Below the pieces are notes generated by a model. That model saw only the letters and a list, made by a program, of their open reading frames with translations, ran no database searches and was not told the DNA's origin. Source: an endosymbiont of Acanthamoeba sp. UWC8 (GTDB taxonomy: Bacteria; Pseudomonadota; Alphaproteobacteria; Rickettsiales; Midichloriaceae). From it: 64,000 bases of DNA. The stretch lies in assembly GCF_000730245.1 (NCBI RefSeq), contig NZ_CP004403.1, positions 1,426,001 through 1,490,000 on the forward strand, read 5' to 3'. Positions 18,156 through 30,389 of the stretch are shown piece after piece. Position 1 is the stretch's first letter. Each line of letters begins with the position of its first letter. Both the position numbers and the translations under genes were made by a program.

Positions 18156-18740
18156 TTATTTCCTTGGGTTTAAAAACTTACCTATGCTTATTACGTTATC
18201 AATTCTTCTTTCCAGAAACCCTATGGTATCCTGATGGTTCATTGAATTATCATTTAACCAATATATTAATGTAGAAGAATAGACGGAAGAAAGAAGAGTG
18301 CGTTTAGTATAATAATTAAAATCGGTAGATTTATCAAATCCTGCTTCATACCAAATTATATCGGCAGCCTGCCATAATAACTTTAATCCGAGTGGTGACT
18401 TAAACGGAATACTTAAATAAGCTACGGTTTTGGCAATTACGTCTTTATTTTCAGCATATATACTCAGCTTTATTTTTATCGCTGCAATTATTCTATCCCT
18501 TACACGCATTTTATCCAAACTAAGCTTCTTAAGCTCTGCTATCATTTTCATCTCATTTCTTGCAATGAAATACTCTATAACCCTGTCTATACCGTTTTCA
18601 AAGACCACCTCCCCCAGATATTTATTATACCCTGCATTTTGGGAGGCTTGTTCCAGAGATCTAACCCCCCAACCGGATTGAGGAACAAGTTTAATTATTT
18701 CTTCTAAAATTTTTTCTTTTATTATATCTTGTTTTGTCAT
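18156..18740 (-). CDS. COQ9 family ubiquinone biosynthesis protein
   Basis: This 194-residue protein matches COQ9: a TetR-like helical fold with lipid-binding C-terminal part. Conserved blocks are WQAADIIWYEAG near residue 123, followed by DFNYYTKRTLLSSVYSST, and then FLERRIDNV near the end. COQ9 presents ubiquinone intermediates to the COQ7 hydroxylase and is typical of alphaproteobacteria and mitochondria. It converges with the ankyrin gene at 18125 and diverges from map; the shared upstream region holds an alternating purine-pyrimidine tract (18773-18787). Confidence 0.9.
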   Translation of the reverse strand: MTKQDIIKEKILEEIIKLVPQSGWGVRSLEQASQNAGYNKYLGEVVFENGIDRVIEYFIARNEMKMIAELKKLSLDKMRVRDRIIAAIKIKLSIYAENKDVIAKTVAYLSIPFKSPLGLKLLWQAADIIWYEAGFDKSTDFNYYTKRTLLSSVYSSTLIYWLNDNSMNHQDTIGFLERRIDNVISIGKFLNPRK

Positions 18741-18811
18741 AAATCTATTATGGATGGTTTATTATTTAAATAGCGCATGTGCGCGTGTTTGTGTGTAGGT
18801 AAGGGTATTGT

Positions 18812-19606
18812 ATGTCAAAAAACAGAGAAATTAAATTACATTCTAAAGAAGAATTTGAAAAAATGCGAATTGCAGGTAAAGCTGCCGCTGAAGTGCTCGA
18901 TTTTATAACCCCCTATATTAAGCCCGGGGTTACTACTCTTGAACTTAACGATTTATGTCATAATAGAATAATTGAGATGGGAGGCATACCTGCTCCTCTA
19001 AATTATAAAGGATTCCCTAAATCAATATGTACTTCGGTGAATCATGTTGTTTGCCACGGCATACCAAGCGAGAAGGTATTAGATAACGGAGATATATTAA
19101 ATATTGACGTAACGGTGATTATGGACGGTTGGCATGGCGATACCAATCGCATGTATTACGTCGGCGATAAAGTTTCCGTAAAGGCTGCCAGATTATGCCA
19201 AATTACTTATGAAGCAATGATGCTCGGCATAGAGCAGGTGAAACCGGGGGCAAAACTTAATGAAATCGGTAAAGCAATTCAAAACTATGCCGAGAAAAAC
19301 AGCTTTTCGGTAGTAAGAGATTTCTGCGGGCATGGAATCGGACAAAAATTTCATACCGCTCCTAATGTATTGCACTATTATGACAAAATGGAAGATCTCA
19401 TATTAGAAGAGGGAATGTTTTTTACAGTTGAGCCTATGATTAATGCAGGAAAATATGAAACTAAAGTTTTAGGCGACGGTTGGACGGCCGTAACTAAGGA
19501 TCGTTCGCTTTCCGCCCAATTTGAACACACTATTGCGGTTACGAAGGACGGCTTTGAAATATTCACCACTTCTCCGAAATCTTATGTCTTACCTCCCTAT
19601 AGTTGA
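18812..19606 (+). CDS. map: Type I methionine aminopeptidase
   Basis: This 264-residue enzyme removes the initiator Met from nascent proteins. Visible motifs include VNHVVCHGIPS with the substrate His. Metal ligands follow: Asp in NIDVTVIMDGWHGDTNRM, His in GHGIGQKFHTAP, Glu in FTVEPMI and Glu in AQFEHTIAV. The order and spacing are those of bacterial type I MetAP. AAGGG lies 8 nt upstream of the ATG. It stands alone, as often in reduced genomes. Its functional partners are formyltransferase (fmt at 37339 in this window) and peptide deformylase, which is not seen here. Confidence 0.97.
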   Translation: MSKNREIKLHSKEEFEKMRIAGKAAAEVLDFITPYIKPGVTTLELNDLCHNRIIEMGGIPAPLNYKGFPKSICTSVNHVVCHGIPSEKVLDNGDILNIDVTVIMDGWHGDTNRMYYVGDKVSVKAARLCQITYEAMMLGIEQVKPGAKLNEIGKAIQNYAEKNSFSVVRDFCGHGIGQKFHTAPNVLHYYDKMEDLILEEGMFFTVEPMINAGKYETKVLGDGWTAVTKDRSLSAQFEHTIAVTKDGFEIFTTSPKSYVLPPYS

Positions 19607-19776
19607 AAGGTTGACAACATATTAAGCTTATAATAGCTAATTTCTAGTTGTAACAATTTTTTAATTTTTGATTAAGAAGTTATTGGTATTTTATTATATT
19701 AACTAATAATATAATTTTTTTTAATTAAAACTATATTATAGTATTCTTTTTATAATAAATAATTAGTTATATAAGT

Positions 19777-22077
19777 ATGTTAAAAGATTATCAAAACGCT
19801 TTAAAACAAGAGTTTGTACGTATTGCCAAATTAAAAAAATTTGACAAAGAGACAAATGACTTTATTAATACATGCCAAGATATTACCTTATCATGCGTTG
19901 CAGGCAACGGATATTTTGAAGTAGTAAAACATCTTGTTCGGCAAGGGCTTAAAATTGACTTTGGTGCGGTAAACAATGCCCTTAACAATAAACATTTTGA
20001 AATAGCTCGCTATCTTGCTGAGCATGGCGGTTATATTAATGAAAATGCCATTGTATGGGCTGCAGAAAAGAATAATTTCGAAATGGTTAAACTCCTTGTC
20101 CAATGTGGCGGCAAGATAGATGAAGATGCCGTGGCATGGGCTGCGGCAAAGAATAATTTCGAAATGGTTAAATTTCTCATTGAGCATGGCGCTAGCATTA
20201 ATGAAGATGCCGTAGAAAATGTTTTAATTGAAAATAATTTTGAAATGGTAGTATTCCTAATTAAGCATGGAGGTAAAATCGAAGATTATTTTGTACAATT
20301 TGCCGTAGCCCGTAATTATTTCGAAATAGCAAAATTTCTTGTCGAGCATGGCGGCAAGATTAATGATGTGTCGGTAAAAAACGCAGCTGCTAAAGGGAGT
20401 TTTGAAATGGTTAAGTTTCTTATAGAGCATGGCGGCAAGATTAATGATGAGGCGATGGGAACTTCGGTTGCTAAAGGAAATTTAGAAATGGTTAAATTCC
20501 TTATTGAGTATGGCGGCAAAATTAATGATGACATGGTAAAAACCGCAGCTGCTAAAGGAAATTTAGAAATGATTAAATTCCTTATTGAGCATGGCGGTAA
20601 AATTAATAATGCTTTGGAAAATGCAACGGCTAACGGTCATCTTGAGATAATTAAATATTTCGTTACTCAAGGAATTAAAATTAGCGAGGAAATTTTGATT
20701 AAAGCTGCCGAAAGCAATGACCGGGAAACAATAAAATATATAATTGAAACAATTGCAGAACCGAAAAATATAAATTTAAAAGATGGAAAACTTTTATTTT
20801 TACTTTCAGGAAATGATGAAATGTTAAAGTTAATATTAGAAACCGTAAAAGTTTCCGCTTACGAATTATATCAAATATCAAAAAATGCTTTCCTGAAAGG
20901 TAACTACGACTTAGCCGCCAAGCTACACGGTATGCTTGATAAATGCTTTAAAAGCAACTTAAGAGCCGATGTTGAAAGTGCAATTATAAAAGGGTTAAAA
21001 GCATCAGTTGAAAATAATAAACATCACGCAATAGTTAACCTTATTGATAAAGCCGGAATTAAAATTTCGGATAAGTATTCGCACCTGATAAATAATATTA
21101 AAGACGATATTGAACCAAATGAATTTAACTTTATATACGGCTTGACCCATAGACTTGCCCAACATTATATTAATTTATCCAAAACTTCCCTCGAAAAAAA
21201 TTTAATGCCGGAAGCAATCGACCCGGAAGTTAAAAAAATACTATCGAAGGCCTTTGTGATAGATAATCAGGAAAGATTGGAGAATTTTGAACTATTAAAG
21301 CAAATTTTTCCTGATAATAAAGAGTTGTATAAAGTAAAAAACGAATTCGACGCTTATTATATGGTTGTCGGTAAAGCTCTCAATCAGCTGGATAAAGATT
21401 TTGCTCTTGAAGTACTGGCACTTAACGGGATTGGAGTTCCTGCGCTTGAAGAGCCTGTTAGGGTATACCGCGGTTTTGTCGCAAACATGGATGAAGGAAA
21501 TATCGACGGTTTTTTTAAGTACGGTACAAGAGCTTTCGGTAAAGGGGAAATGCAGAAAACTTTGGGTTACCATGTCAGAGAAGCTTGGAATATGGTTGAT
21601 AACGGGAACACCTATGTTTGGCAGTACGGAGCTACTTACGTATCTTTGGAGCCTTCCGTTTCGGCTATGTTTGCCAACGGGTTTATGGCTTCGATAAAAG
21701 GGGAGAATATATTGTTGGAAGCTAGGCTGGAAGCAGGATCTGTAAAAGTTTGTGGGCATAATACTCACGAATATGAGCTTGCTCCGAGCGGAATTGAAGC
21801 TGACGAAATTATAGCAATTTACAAGCTTGAAGAAAATACTGTAAAATCAGTATATAAAAATCCTTATCTGCAGGATTCCTCGCTTATTCCCCGCTTTAAA
21901 ATTAATGACACGGTTACTCAAGATATTAATGCTATTGAAAAATACAATTCACTCGGTTGTGAAATTATCAAGTATGAAAATTATGAAGATTTTCTGGCTA
22001 AATATAATCATTTACCCGAAATGCTAATGCCGTATTTTGAAGGACGGATCTTTTATAATGAAACCCTTTTTGAGTAG
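19777..22077 (+). CDS. Ankyrin-repeat protein with ADP-ribosyltransferase-like C-terminal domain
   Basis: This is a 766-residue protein. Residues about 30-325 are nine or more ankyrin-like repeats of a divergent type (NFEMVKFLIEHGGKIN). Residues about 330-550 are helical and unrecognised. Residues about 556-690 carry, in order, VRVYRGF (Arg565), TYVSLEPSVSAMFANG (Ser623) and HEYELAP (Glu665-x-Glu667). That is the R-S-ExE triad of arginine-type mono-ADP-ribosyltransferases, and the ExE strand is followed by DEIIAIYKL as expected. I infer a toxin-like effector that modifies a host protein chosen by the ankyrin part. There is no signal peptide, and it ends ETLFE. A non-catalytic ART fold is possible. 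The start is the first ATG; no clear ribosome site is seen. Confidence 0.75.
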   Translation: MLKDYQNALKQEFVRIAKLKKFDKETNDFINTCQDITLSCVAGNGYFEVVKHLVRQGLKIDFGAVNNALNNKHFEIARYLAEHGGYINENAIVWAAEKNNFEMVKLLVQCGGKIDEDAVAWAAAKNNFEMVKFLIEHGASINEDAVENVLIENNFEMVVFLIKHGGKIEDYFVQFAVARNYFEIAKFLVEHGGKINDVSVKNAAAKGSFEMVKFLIEHGGKINDEAMGTSVAKGNLEMVKFLIEYGGKINDDMVKTAAAKGNLEMIKFLIEHGGKINNALENATANGHLEIIKYFVTQGIKISEEILIKAAESNDRETIKYIIETIAEPKNINLKDGKLLFLLSGNDEMLKLILETVKVSAYELYQISKNAFLKGNYDLAAKLHGMLDKCFKSNLRADVESAIIKGLKASVENNKHHAIVNLIDKAGIKISDKYSHLINNIKDDIEPNEFNFIYGLTHRLAQHYINLSKTSLEKNLMPEAIDPEVKKILSKAFVIDNQERLENFELLKQIFPDNKELYKVKNEFDAYYMVVGKALNQLDKDFALEVLALNGIGVPALEEPVRVYRGFVANMDEGNIDGFFKYGTRAFGKGEMQKTLGYHVREAWNMVDNGNTYVWQYGATYVSLEPSVSAMFANGFMASIKGENILLEARLEAGSVKVCGHNTHEYELAPSGIEADEIIAIYKLEENTVKSVYKNPYLQDSSLIPRFKINDTVTQDINAIEKYNSLGCEIIKYENYEDFLAKYNHLPEMLMPYFEGRIFYNETLFE

Positions 22078-22145
22078 AATATAGCCTTACTTTGCAATGA
22101 TCTGCTTGTAAATTAATTGATATAACTGTAAAGTATCGTGAATAG

Positions 22146-24599
<2,454 letters not shown>

Positions 24600-24600
24600 T

Positions 24601-25557
24601 TTATGAAGCGGTGATAATAAAATCTCTTAAAGATTTTGCAATATAACCTTTATAACTTTGGAACTGATTTAAGTTCAAATGGTTTTCAACTCGACTGAAA
24701 CTGAGGGCAAATACAAAGTATCTCAATATTTGCGCTAACTTTAAAGCATTGGAGAGTTTAAGCTCACTACCATAATCTCTCCACTCATAAAGGTAAGTTT
24801 TTTGAGCTTCCAAATATATATTGTCGGTCTCTTGTAATAAATGATTGCGTTTAGCGCTTTCTAAAAAAGAAACACAGGAAAAAAACGGGTGAGAAATAAT
24901 CCAATCACCCCAATCATTAATAGTAATAAAACCATCTTGAACAAGTATATTATTATCATGAAAATCACCATGCTCTATTGTTTGCGGAATATTATATTTT
25001 AGTAATTGCTTACATAGTAATTCAACTTTAGGCACTAATTTATAAAGCCGCTTAATTTCGGATGTTGTCAAGCCATCTGATTCCAACAAATCTTTTTTAG
25101 TGATAAACTGTTTATATAGGTGCGGTAAATTATCAAGTCGCCGGTCATTATTAACCCCTAGCGCGGTTATCTTATCTATGTGGTTTATACTTTTAATTTG
25201 GAGGCGTGCATAAATTTTTAATACTTGGCAAAATAAGTCTACGCTAAAATTTTCTTTTAAAATATTTCTCAGCGGGGTTCCCGCATCTTCCGATATAAAA
25301 CAATTAAGCTCGGCATTAGAGCATAAAATTCTCGCAACATTTTTTGATATGTGATCATATAATATCCGCACCAAAGCAGGCTCGTTTGCAAAAGCATCAG
25401 CCATTATTTTTAAATAAATCTTCCCGCTTGAAGTTTTTAAACAAATTACGCAAGACCACGGCATAGCCCGAATAATTTCAGGCTCCTCCAAAACTTGGAT
25501 CTTTAAAGAATTTAAACTGCTTTTTGCCCAATTAATACATTCTAATATGTCGTGCAT
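24601..25557 (-). CDS. Aminoglycoside-phosphotransferase-like small-molecule kinase
   Basis: This roughly 318-residue protein shows the APH/choline-kinase fold. It has the catalytic Brenner motif EHGDFHDNNILV (Asp and Asn) near residue 210, followed by INDWGDWIISHPF, where the Asp of DWGD binds magnesium. An N-terminal nucleotide-binding lobe is suggested by the Lys in GKIYLKIMAD. Families with this fold phosphorylate choline, sugars, homoserine or antibiotics; the substrate cannot be assigned here. The ATG at 25557 is preferred. An in-frame TTG at 25575 would add six residues. Neither has a clear ribosome site. It converges on gyrB. Confidence 0.75.
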   Translation of the reverse strand: MHDILECINWAKSSLNSLKIQVLEEPEIIRAMPWSCVICLKTSSGKIYLKIMADAFANEPALVRILYDHISKNVARILCSNAELNCFISEDAGTPLRNILKENFSVDLFCQVLKIYARLQIKSINHIDKITALGVNNDRRLDNLPHLYKQFITKKDLLESDGLTTSEIKRLYKLVPKVELLCKQLLKYNIPQTIEHGDFHDNNILVQDGFITINDWGDWIISHPFFSCVSFLESAKRNHLLQETDNIYLEAQKTYLYEWRDYGSELKLSNALKLAQILRYFVFALSFSRVENHLNLNQFQSYKGYIAKSLRDFIITAS

Positions 25558-25605
25558 GTTAAAAGCTTGTTTCAATTTAAAACCGTATATAAAGCCAAAA
25601 GTGTA

Positions 25606-27003
25606 TTAAATCATCTGCTCAGGTTTTACCCATATATTAAACTGTTCTTCGGAAAGCAAACCAAGTTCCAAAGCTGATTGTTTGAGGGTTAGGTTTTTTT
25701 TGTGTGCATTTTTAGCAATTTTTGCCGCATTGTCATAACCTATATGCGGATTTAAAGCAGTAACCAGCATTAGGGATTCCTGCATAAGTTTTTGAATCCT
25801 TGCCTCATTTGCGGTAATACCTGAAATACAGTGGTCAACAAAACTTACCATAGAGTCGGATAACAACCTTACCGATTGCAGGAAATTATAAATTATCACC
25901 GGTTTAAAAACATTAAGTTCAAAATGGCCGTTTGAGCCTGCCACTGTTATAGTGACGTGATTACCCATCACTTGGGTACATACCATTGTTAGAGCTTCAC
26001 ATTGGGTAGGGTTTACCTTACCCGGCATAATAGATGAACCCGGTTCATTCTCAGGCAACATAAGTTCACCTAAACCTGATCTGGGACCTGAGCCCAATAG
26101 CCTAATATCGTTTGCTATCTTCATTAAGCTTGCAGCAAGCACATTAAGAGCACCGCTTGCTTCGACCAAAGCATCGTTAGATGCTAAAGCTTCGAATTTG
26201 TTTGGTGCAGTCTGAAACTTATATCCTGTTTCGGTAGAAATTTTATCGGCTATTTTTTCTGCGAATCCCGGGCTCGCATTTAACCCCGTACCGACCGCAG
26301 TTCCGCCTTGAGCAAGTAAGGAAAGTCTGGGTAAGGTTGCTTTTACTCTTTCAATCCCGTATGAAATTTGTGTAGTATAGCCGGAGAATTCCTGACCTAA
26401 AGTCATGGGAGTTGCATCTTGCAAGTGTGTTCTGCCGATTTTTATAATATTTGCAAACTCTTTGGTTTTTTTATCTAAAGCTTGATGAATATAATTAAGA
26501 GCCGGAATTAATTTCTCATTTATTTCACAGACAGCAGCAATATGCATTGCAGTCGGATAAGTATCATTGGATGATTGCCCCATGTTTACATGATCGTTAG
26601 GGTGCACAGGTTTTTTAGACCCCATGGTTCCGCCCAGCATCTCTATCGCGCGGTTGGAGATAACTTCATTTATGTTCATATTAGTTTGAGTACCGGACCC
26701 GGTTTGCCAAACTACAAGCGGAAAATTATTTTCAAGTTTACCGGCTATCACTTCATCGGCAGCTGCACAAATTGCATCCGCAATTTTTTTATCCAGTAAT
26801 TGCATTTCTTGGTTTACTGTCGCTGCACATTTCTTAATTACTGCCAAAGCTTTTATTAACGGCTTAGGCATTCTTTCTTCGCCAATCTTAAAGTTTCCGA
26901 ATGAACGCTCAGTTTGTGCTCCCCAGTATTTATCAGCCGGTACTGCTATTTCACCAAATGTATCAGTTTCTAGTCTAATATTAGACCGGACATTATTCTC
27001 CAT
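25606..27003 (-). CDS. fumC: Class II fumarate hydratase
   Basis: This 465-residue enzyme interconverts fumarate and malate in the TCA cycle. It opens with [25 protein letters not shown] (read in parts: [18 protein letters not shown]), the typical FumC start. [14 protein letters not shown] and [14 protein letters not shown] are substrate-binding blocks. The superfamily signature [16 protein letters not shown], near residue 315, holds the catalytic serine loop. Argininosuccinate lyase and aspartase share the fold, but the N-terminal motifs and length fit FumC. It is followed on the same strand by the APH-like kinase after a short gap. Confidence 0.97.
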   Translation of the reverse strand: MENNVRSNIRLETDTFGEIAVPADKYWGAQTERSFGNFKIGEERMPKPLIKALAVIKKCAATVNQEMQLLDKKIADAICAAADEVIAGKLENNFPLVVWQTGSGTQTNMNINEVISNRAIEMLGGTMGSKKPVHPNDHVNMGQSSNDTYPTAMHIAAVCEINEKLIPALNYIHQALDKKTKEFANIIKIGRTHLQDATPMTLGQEFSGYTTQISYGIERVKATLPRLSLLAQGGTAVGTGLNASPGFAEKIADKISTETGYKFQTAPNKFEALASNDALVEASGALNVLAASLMKIANDIRLLGSGPRSGLGELMLPENEPGSSIMPGKVNPTQCEALTMVCTQVMGNHVTITVAGSNGHFELNVFKPVIIYNFLQSVRLLSDSMVSFVDHCISGITANEARIQKLMQESLMLVTALNPHIGYDNAAKIAKNAHKKNLTLKQSALELGLLSEEQFNIWVKPEQMI

Positions 27004-27033
27004 ATACCCTCTCTTTATTGTTAATTAAATATT

Positions 27034-28500
27034 TCAAATACCCTTAAAGTTAGCACATTTCTCAATAATATCAGCAACTTTAAACACCGTTTCTTCATCA
27101 TAAGATTTTCCGATCAGCTGTAGACCGAGCGGCAACCCATCGGAACCTAAGCCGGCCGGTACGGAAATACCCGGAAGACCCGCTAAACTTGCCGGAATGG
27201 TAAACACATCATTTAAATACATGGTAATTGGATCCTGCTTGATTTCGCCGATTGCAAAGGCGGTGGAAGGTGCAGTCGGCGTGAGTATTACATCAACTTT
27301 GCCGAACGCCTCTTGAAAGTCATTCGCGATCAATCTCCTTACCTTTTGAGCTTTGAGGTAATACGCATCATAGTAACCTGCCGAAAGAACATATGTACCG
27401 ATCATAATACGACGCTTAACCTCTCTCCCGAAGCCTGTTGCACGTGTCTCTTTATACATATCGTCAAGCGTCCCTTTTTGCGGTAATACTCTTAATCCGT
27501 ATCTTACACCGTCAAAACGTGACAAGTTTGAAGAAGTTTCCGCAGGAGCAATAATATAGTAAGTAGCGAGTGCATATTTAGTATTCGGTAAGCTGATTTC
27601 AACTATTTCAGCACCCGCAGACTTTAACCACTCAATCCCCTGTTCCCAAATTTTAGTTACATCCGGATGAGTGCCTTCCACCCGATATTCCCTCGGAATT
27701 CCTACCTTCAAACCTTTAATGCTTTGCCCTAGAGCAAGCTTGAAATCAGGAACGGGCATATTCATTGAAGTTGAATCTTTTTTGTCATAACCGCAGATGC
27801 TTTGCAGCATAAGAGCCGAATCCTCAACCGTTCTTGCAAATACACCCGCCTGATCGAGCGAACTTGCAAATGCAATCATTCCCCATCTTGAGCATCTGCC
27901 GTAGGTAGGTTTAATTCCGACGATTCCGCAAAATGCCGCCGGCTGTCTGATCGAGCCGCCGGTATCACTCCCTAAAGCTCCCATGCAAAGCTTAGCGGCA
28001 ATAGCCGCCGAAGAACCTCCTGAAGAACCCCCCGGCACCAGATCCGTAGCATCGTCTTTTCTTTTCCATGGATTGATTACATTGCCGTAATAGCTGGTGG
28101 TGTTGGAAGAACCCATAGCAAGTTCATCCATATTGGTTTTACCGATCATTATTCCACCGTTATTGAATAAGTTAGTAGTTACGGTGGATTCATATTCAGG
28201 CTTAAACCCGTCTAAAATATGCGAACACGAAGTAGATAAAACTCCTTTAGTACAAAACAAATCCTTAACTCCGACAGGTATACCTTCTATTATCCCGCCG
28301 CCGTTACTTTGAATTTTTGCATCGGAAATTTTTGCCTGAGCAAGAGCTATTTCATGAGTAAGCACGGTAAAAGCATTAAGCTTTGAATGCTCAGCATTTT
28401 TCAAATGCGCTTGGGTCAGTTCAACCACAGTAATTTTTTTATCGGCAAGAAGCTTTTTCGCTTCGGAAATAGTCAGATTCGTAAGCTCGGTCATAAACAT
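27034..28500 (-). CDS. gatA: Aspartyl/glutamyl-tRNA amidotransferase subunit A
   Basis: This is the 488-residue amidase subunit of GatCAB, which converts Glu-tRNA(Gln) or Asp-tRNA(Asn) to the amide. Amidase-signature residues are present: [14 protein letters not shown] with the catalytic Lys near residue 80, and [13 protein letters not shown] and [16 protein letters not shown] with the cis-Ser and nucleophile Ser. [18 protein letters not shown] near 425 is also typical. Two close ATGs (28500 and 28494) are possible starts. The partners gatC and gatB are not adjacent, another sign of scattered operons. Upstream is the divergent lipoprotein pair. Confidence 0.96.
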   Translation of the reverse strand: MFMTELTNLTISEAKKLLADKKITVVELTQAHLKNAEHSKLNAFTVLTHEIALAQAKISDAKIQSNGGGIIEGIPVGVKDLFCTKGVLSTSCSHILDGFKPEYESTVTTNLFNNGGIMIGKTNMDELAMGSSNTTSYYGNVINPWKRKDDATDLVPGGSSGGSSAAIAAKLCMGALGSDTGGSIRQPAAFCGIVGIKPTYGRCSRWGMIAFASSLDQAGVFARTVEDSALMLQSICGYDKKDSTSMNMPVPDFKLALGQSIKGLKVGIPREYRVEGTHPDVTKIWEQGIEWLKSAGAEIVEISLPNTKYALATYYIIAPAETSSNLSRFDGVRYGLRVLPQKGTLDDMYKETRATGFGREVKRRIMIGTYVLSAGYYDAYYLKAQKVRRLIANDFQEAFGKVDVILTPTAPSTAFAIGEIKQDPITMYLNDVFTIPASLAGLPGISVPAGLGSDGLPLGLQLIGKSYDEETVFKVADIIEKCANFKGI

Positions 28501-28715
28501 CAGCAGGATTATTGTTTAGAACATAAGATAAACATTTTCATAAATATTGCAATCAGGCAGAGAGAATTAATATGCTAAAAATATTTGAATTAAATACCTT
28601 TTGCTAACCCACGTTGATGTAGGCAAAAAATTAAATTCTGATTGAATTTGTTTTTTCATTGCATCTTACTATAATTATTTTATAATTTATTTTAATAAAA
28701 GTAATATTATTATCA

Positions 28716-29426
28716 ATGAAACATTTACAAAGATTTTTGATTTTAACATGCGTTCTTCTGCTATCCGGGTGTGCCGGCCTGATCAAATCGGATTTTAGGC
28801 TTATATCCGAAGACTTTGAGGGATTTAATAAAAATGAAAAAGGTATAATTCTCTTTACTATATTACAAAATACTGACGTAGGAGTTTTTTTCACGGATAT
28901 GAAAATGTTACCTAATTCATATACATTACGTAAAGTAAGCGATGAAGATAAGATCCCGAAAATAATCTATAGATTTCAACCATCTTATTTGAAATCAAAA
29001 GTTAACTATTATGCACAAAACATGCTATTCCTTGAACCCGGGCTTTACTACATAGATGAAATAACGCCGAGGCCTGGGGGTCGCTATTTCTCATCCCCGG
29101 GATACAAAAACGGAAAGATCATGTATGGGGCATTTGAAGTAAAAGCAGGACAAGTAATTAGTTTAGGCAGCATAGATATTAGTGACGGTAAATTAAAATT
29201 CATACGCGAAGATGAGAAAATAAAAAAAGAACTACATGCTGAAGGATATGATGAATTAGCAGCTAATATGAAGCCTGGAATTTTTTATGAAGGTGGATCC
29301 GCTATAAAGGTTCATAAAAATGGACAATTTAATATTTTACCAAAAGCTGTAATAGATAAAATAATTGAAGCTGCACGGCAAAACGCCTTAGCAAAAGCAA
29401 AACTATCTTTAAAATCGGAAATGTAA
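28716..29426 (+). CDS. Lipoprotein of unknown function, first of a tandem pair
   Basis: This is a 236-residue protein with a clear lipoprotein signal: MKHLQRFLILTCVLLLSGC, with LSGC as lipobox. The mature region includes MLFLEPGLYYIDEI, then YGAFEVKAGQVISLG and ANMKPGIFYEGGS. It is paralogous to the next gene over the whole mature part, including the block FI.ED.KI.K.L...GY..L...MKPGIFYE. It is probably anchored in the outer or inner membrane on the periplasmic side and rich in beta strands. The family is not recognised. The two genes are 6 bp apart and surely co-transcribed. Confidence 0.75.
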   Translation: MKHLQRFLILTCVLLLSGCAGLIKSDFRLISEDFEGFNKNEKGIILFTILQNTDVGVFFTDMKMLPNSYTLRKVSDEDKIPKIIYRFQPSYLKSKVNYYAQNMLFLEPGLYYIDEITPRPGGRYFSSPGYKNGKIMYGAFEVKAGQVISLGSIDISDGKLKFIREDEKIKKELHAEGYDELAANMKPGIFYEGGSAIKVHKNGQFNILPKAVIDKIIEAARQNALAKAKLSLKSEM

Positions 29427-29432
29427 ATCAAA

Positions 29433-30146
29433 ATGATGAAACTTAAACCATTACAAACCTTTTATGTGTTGTTAACTGCCTTCCTTCTTGCCGGATGCTC
29501 ATCTCATCAGCAAGCTAATATCAAAGATTTTAAGGCTTTGGATAATTCTAAAAAAGGAGTAGTGTTATTTATGATTACCGAAGACGAAGAGTCTTTGTTC
29601 CGCTCTCCGAAAAGACAAATTGCTTTAAGATATACTCTTTATAGATTATTTGGAGAAGATCTTTCGAAAAAAGGCGAAACATATGAATCCCTTACAACAC
29701 AAACATATTTAGTTAATTTTAAAGCTAACTACGCAAGTACCATGCTTTTTCTAAAGCCCGGGTTATATGTTATTTACGATATATCTCTTATAGATTATTC
29801 TAATGTAAAAAGATGGTATAAACCAAGAATACTGGATAAGGGAGGCGCCATAATATACGGAGCTTTTGAAGTCAGACCTGGAGAAGTAATCAGTTTAGGG
29901 AGATTAGACGTTACTGATGAAAAATTTAACTTTATAAAAGAAGATGATAAAATTATTAAAGATCTGGAAAGTGCCGGATATAAAGACTTAGTTGCCAAAA
30001 TGAAACCAGGTATTTTTTATGAGTCAGGTTCTTTAGTCCATACTTACACTGATATTGGTAAGGTTAAGTGGAAAGTTATTCCTCAACATGAAATTGCTAA
30101 AGAAATGCAATTTTTAATGTCGGGAGATAAGGGCAATAATAATTAA
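29433..30146 (+). CDS. Lipoprotein of unknown function, second of a tandem pair
   Basis: This is a 237-residue paralogue of the preceding gene. The signal peptide ends in FLLAGC (lipobox LAGC). Shared landmarks are MLFLKPGLYVIYDI, IYGAFEVRPGEVISLG, FIKEDDKIIKDLESAGY and MKPGIFYESGS. Divergence in the N-terminal third is large, which implies an old duplication with separate specialisation. Two in-frame Met codons (29433 and 29436) can start it. What the pair does is unknown; surface or periplasmic ligand binding is only a guess. Confidence 0.75.
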   Translation: MMKLKPLQTFYVLLTAFLLAGCSSHQQANIKDFKALDNSKKGVVLFMITEDEESLFRSPKRQIALRYTLYRLFGEDLSKKGETYESLTTQTYLVNFKANYASTMLFLKPGLYVIYDISLIDYSNVKRWYKPRILDKGGAIIYGAFEVRPGEVISLGRLDVTDEKFNFIKEDDKIIKDLESAGYKDLVAKMKPGIFYESGSLVHTYTDIGKVKWKVIPQHEIAKEMQFLMSGDKGNNN

Positions 30147-30227
30147 TTTTATATAAGATTTATAATAGAGTTGTATTCAAGCTTTTATTTGTAAAACTAA
30201 TTAAACCAGAGAGCCATAATATCCTTA

Positions 30228-30381
30228 TATAGTAAATTAAGCTAAAAATCTGAGAACAAATACTCTTAGCCTATTAGTTGGATAAAAAATGATATACAAT
30301 TAATTTTCGATAATAAATCATTAAAGTTGCCTGAAGACTTATTCAAATAAATGTGTAAGGTATTCAACTTAATTTACTATA
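30228..30381. mobile_element. MITE-like element with terminal inverted repeats
   Basis: TATAGTAAATTAAG at 30228-30241 recurs as its exact reverse complement at 30368-30381. Extending inward, about 6 of the next 10 positions still match, so the terminal repeats are around 24 bp with mismatches. The ends read TA|TAG...CTA|TA, consistent with TA target duplication as in IS630/mariner-type elements. The 154-bp interior has no ORF. It is likely a non-autonomous element or a solo remnant. No second copy was seen in the window. Confidence 0.45.
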
Positions 30382-30389
30382 AATATGAA

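Noticed and set aside
19611-19634. TTGACA followed by TATAAT upstream of the ankyrin/ART gene
   Set aside because: Both hexamers are perfect but the spacer is only 12 bp, far below the 16-18 bp a sigma-70 promoter needs.
21295-21768. Open frame on the - strand inside the ankyrin/ART gene
   Set aside because: It overlaps the ART-like coding region, which carries the motifs; no support for a real gene.
29009-29017. Another exact DnaA-box match (TTATGCACA)
   Set aside because: It is a single copy inside a lipoprotein coding sequence; isolated matches are expected by chance.
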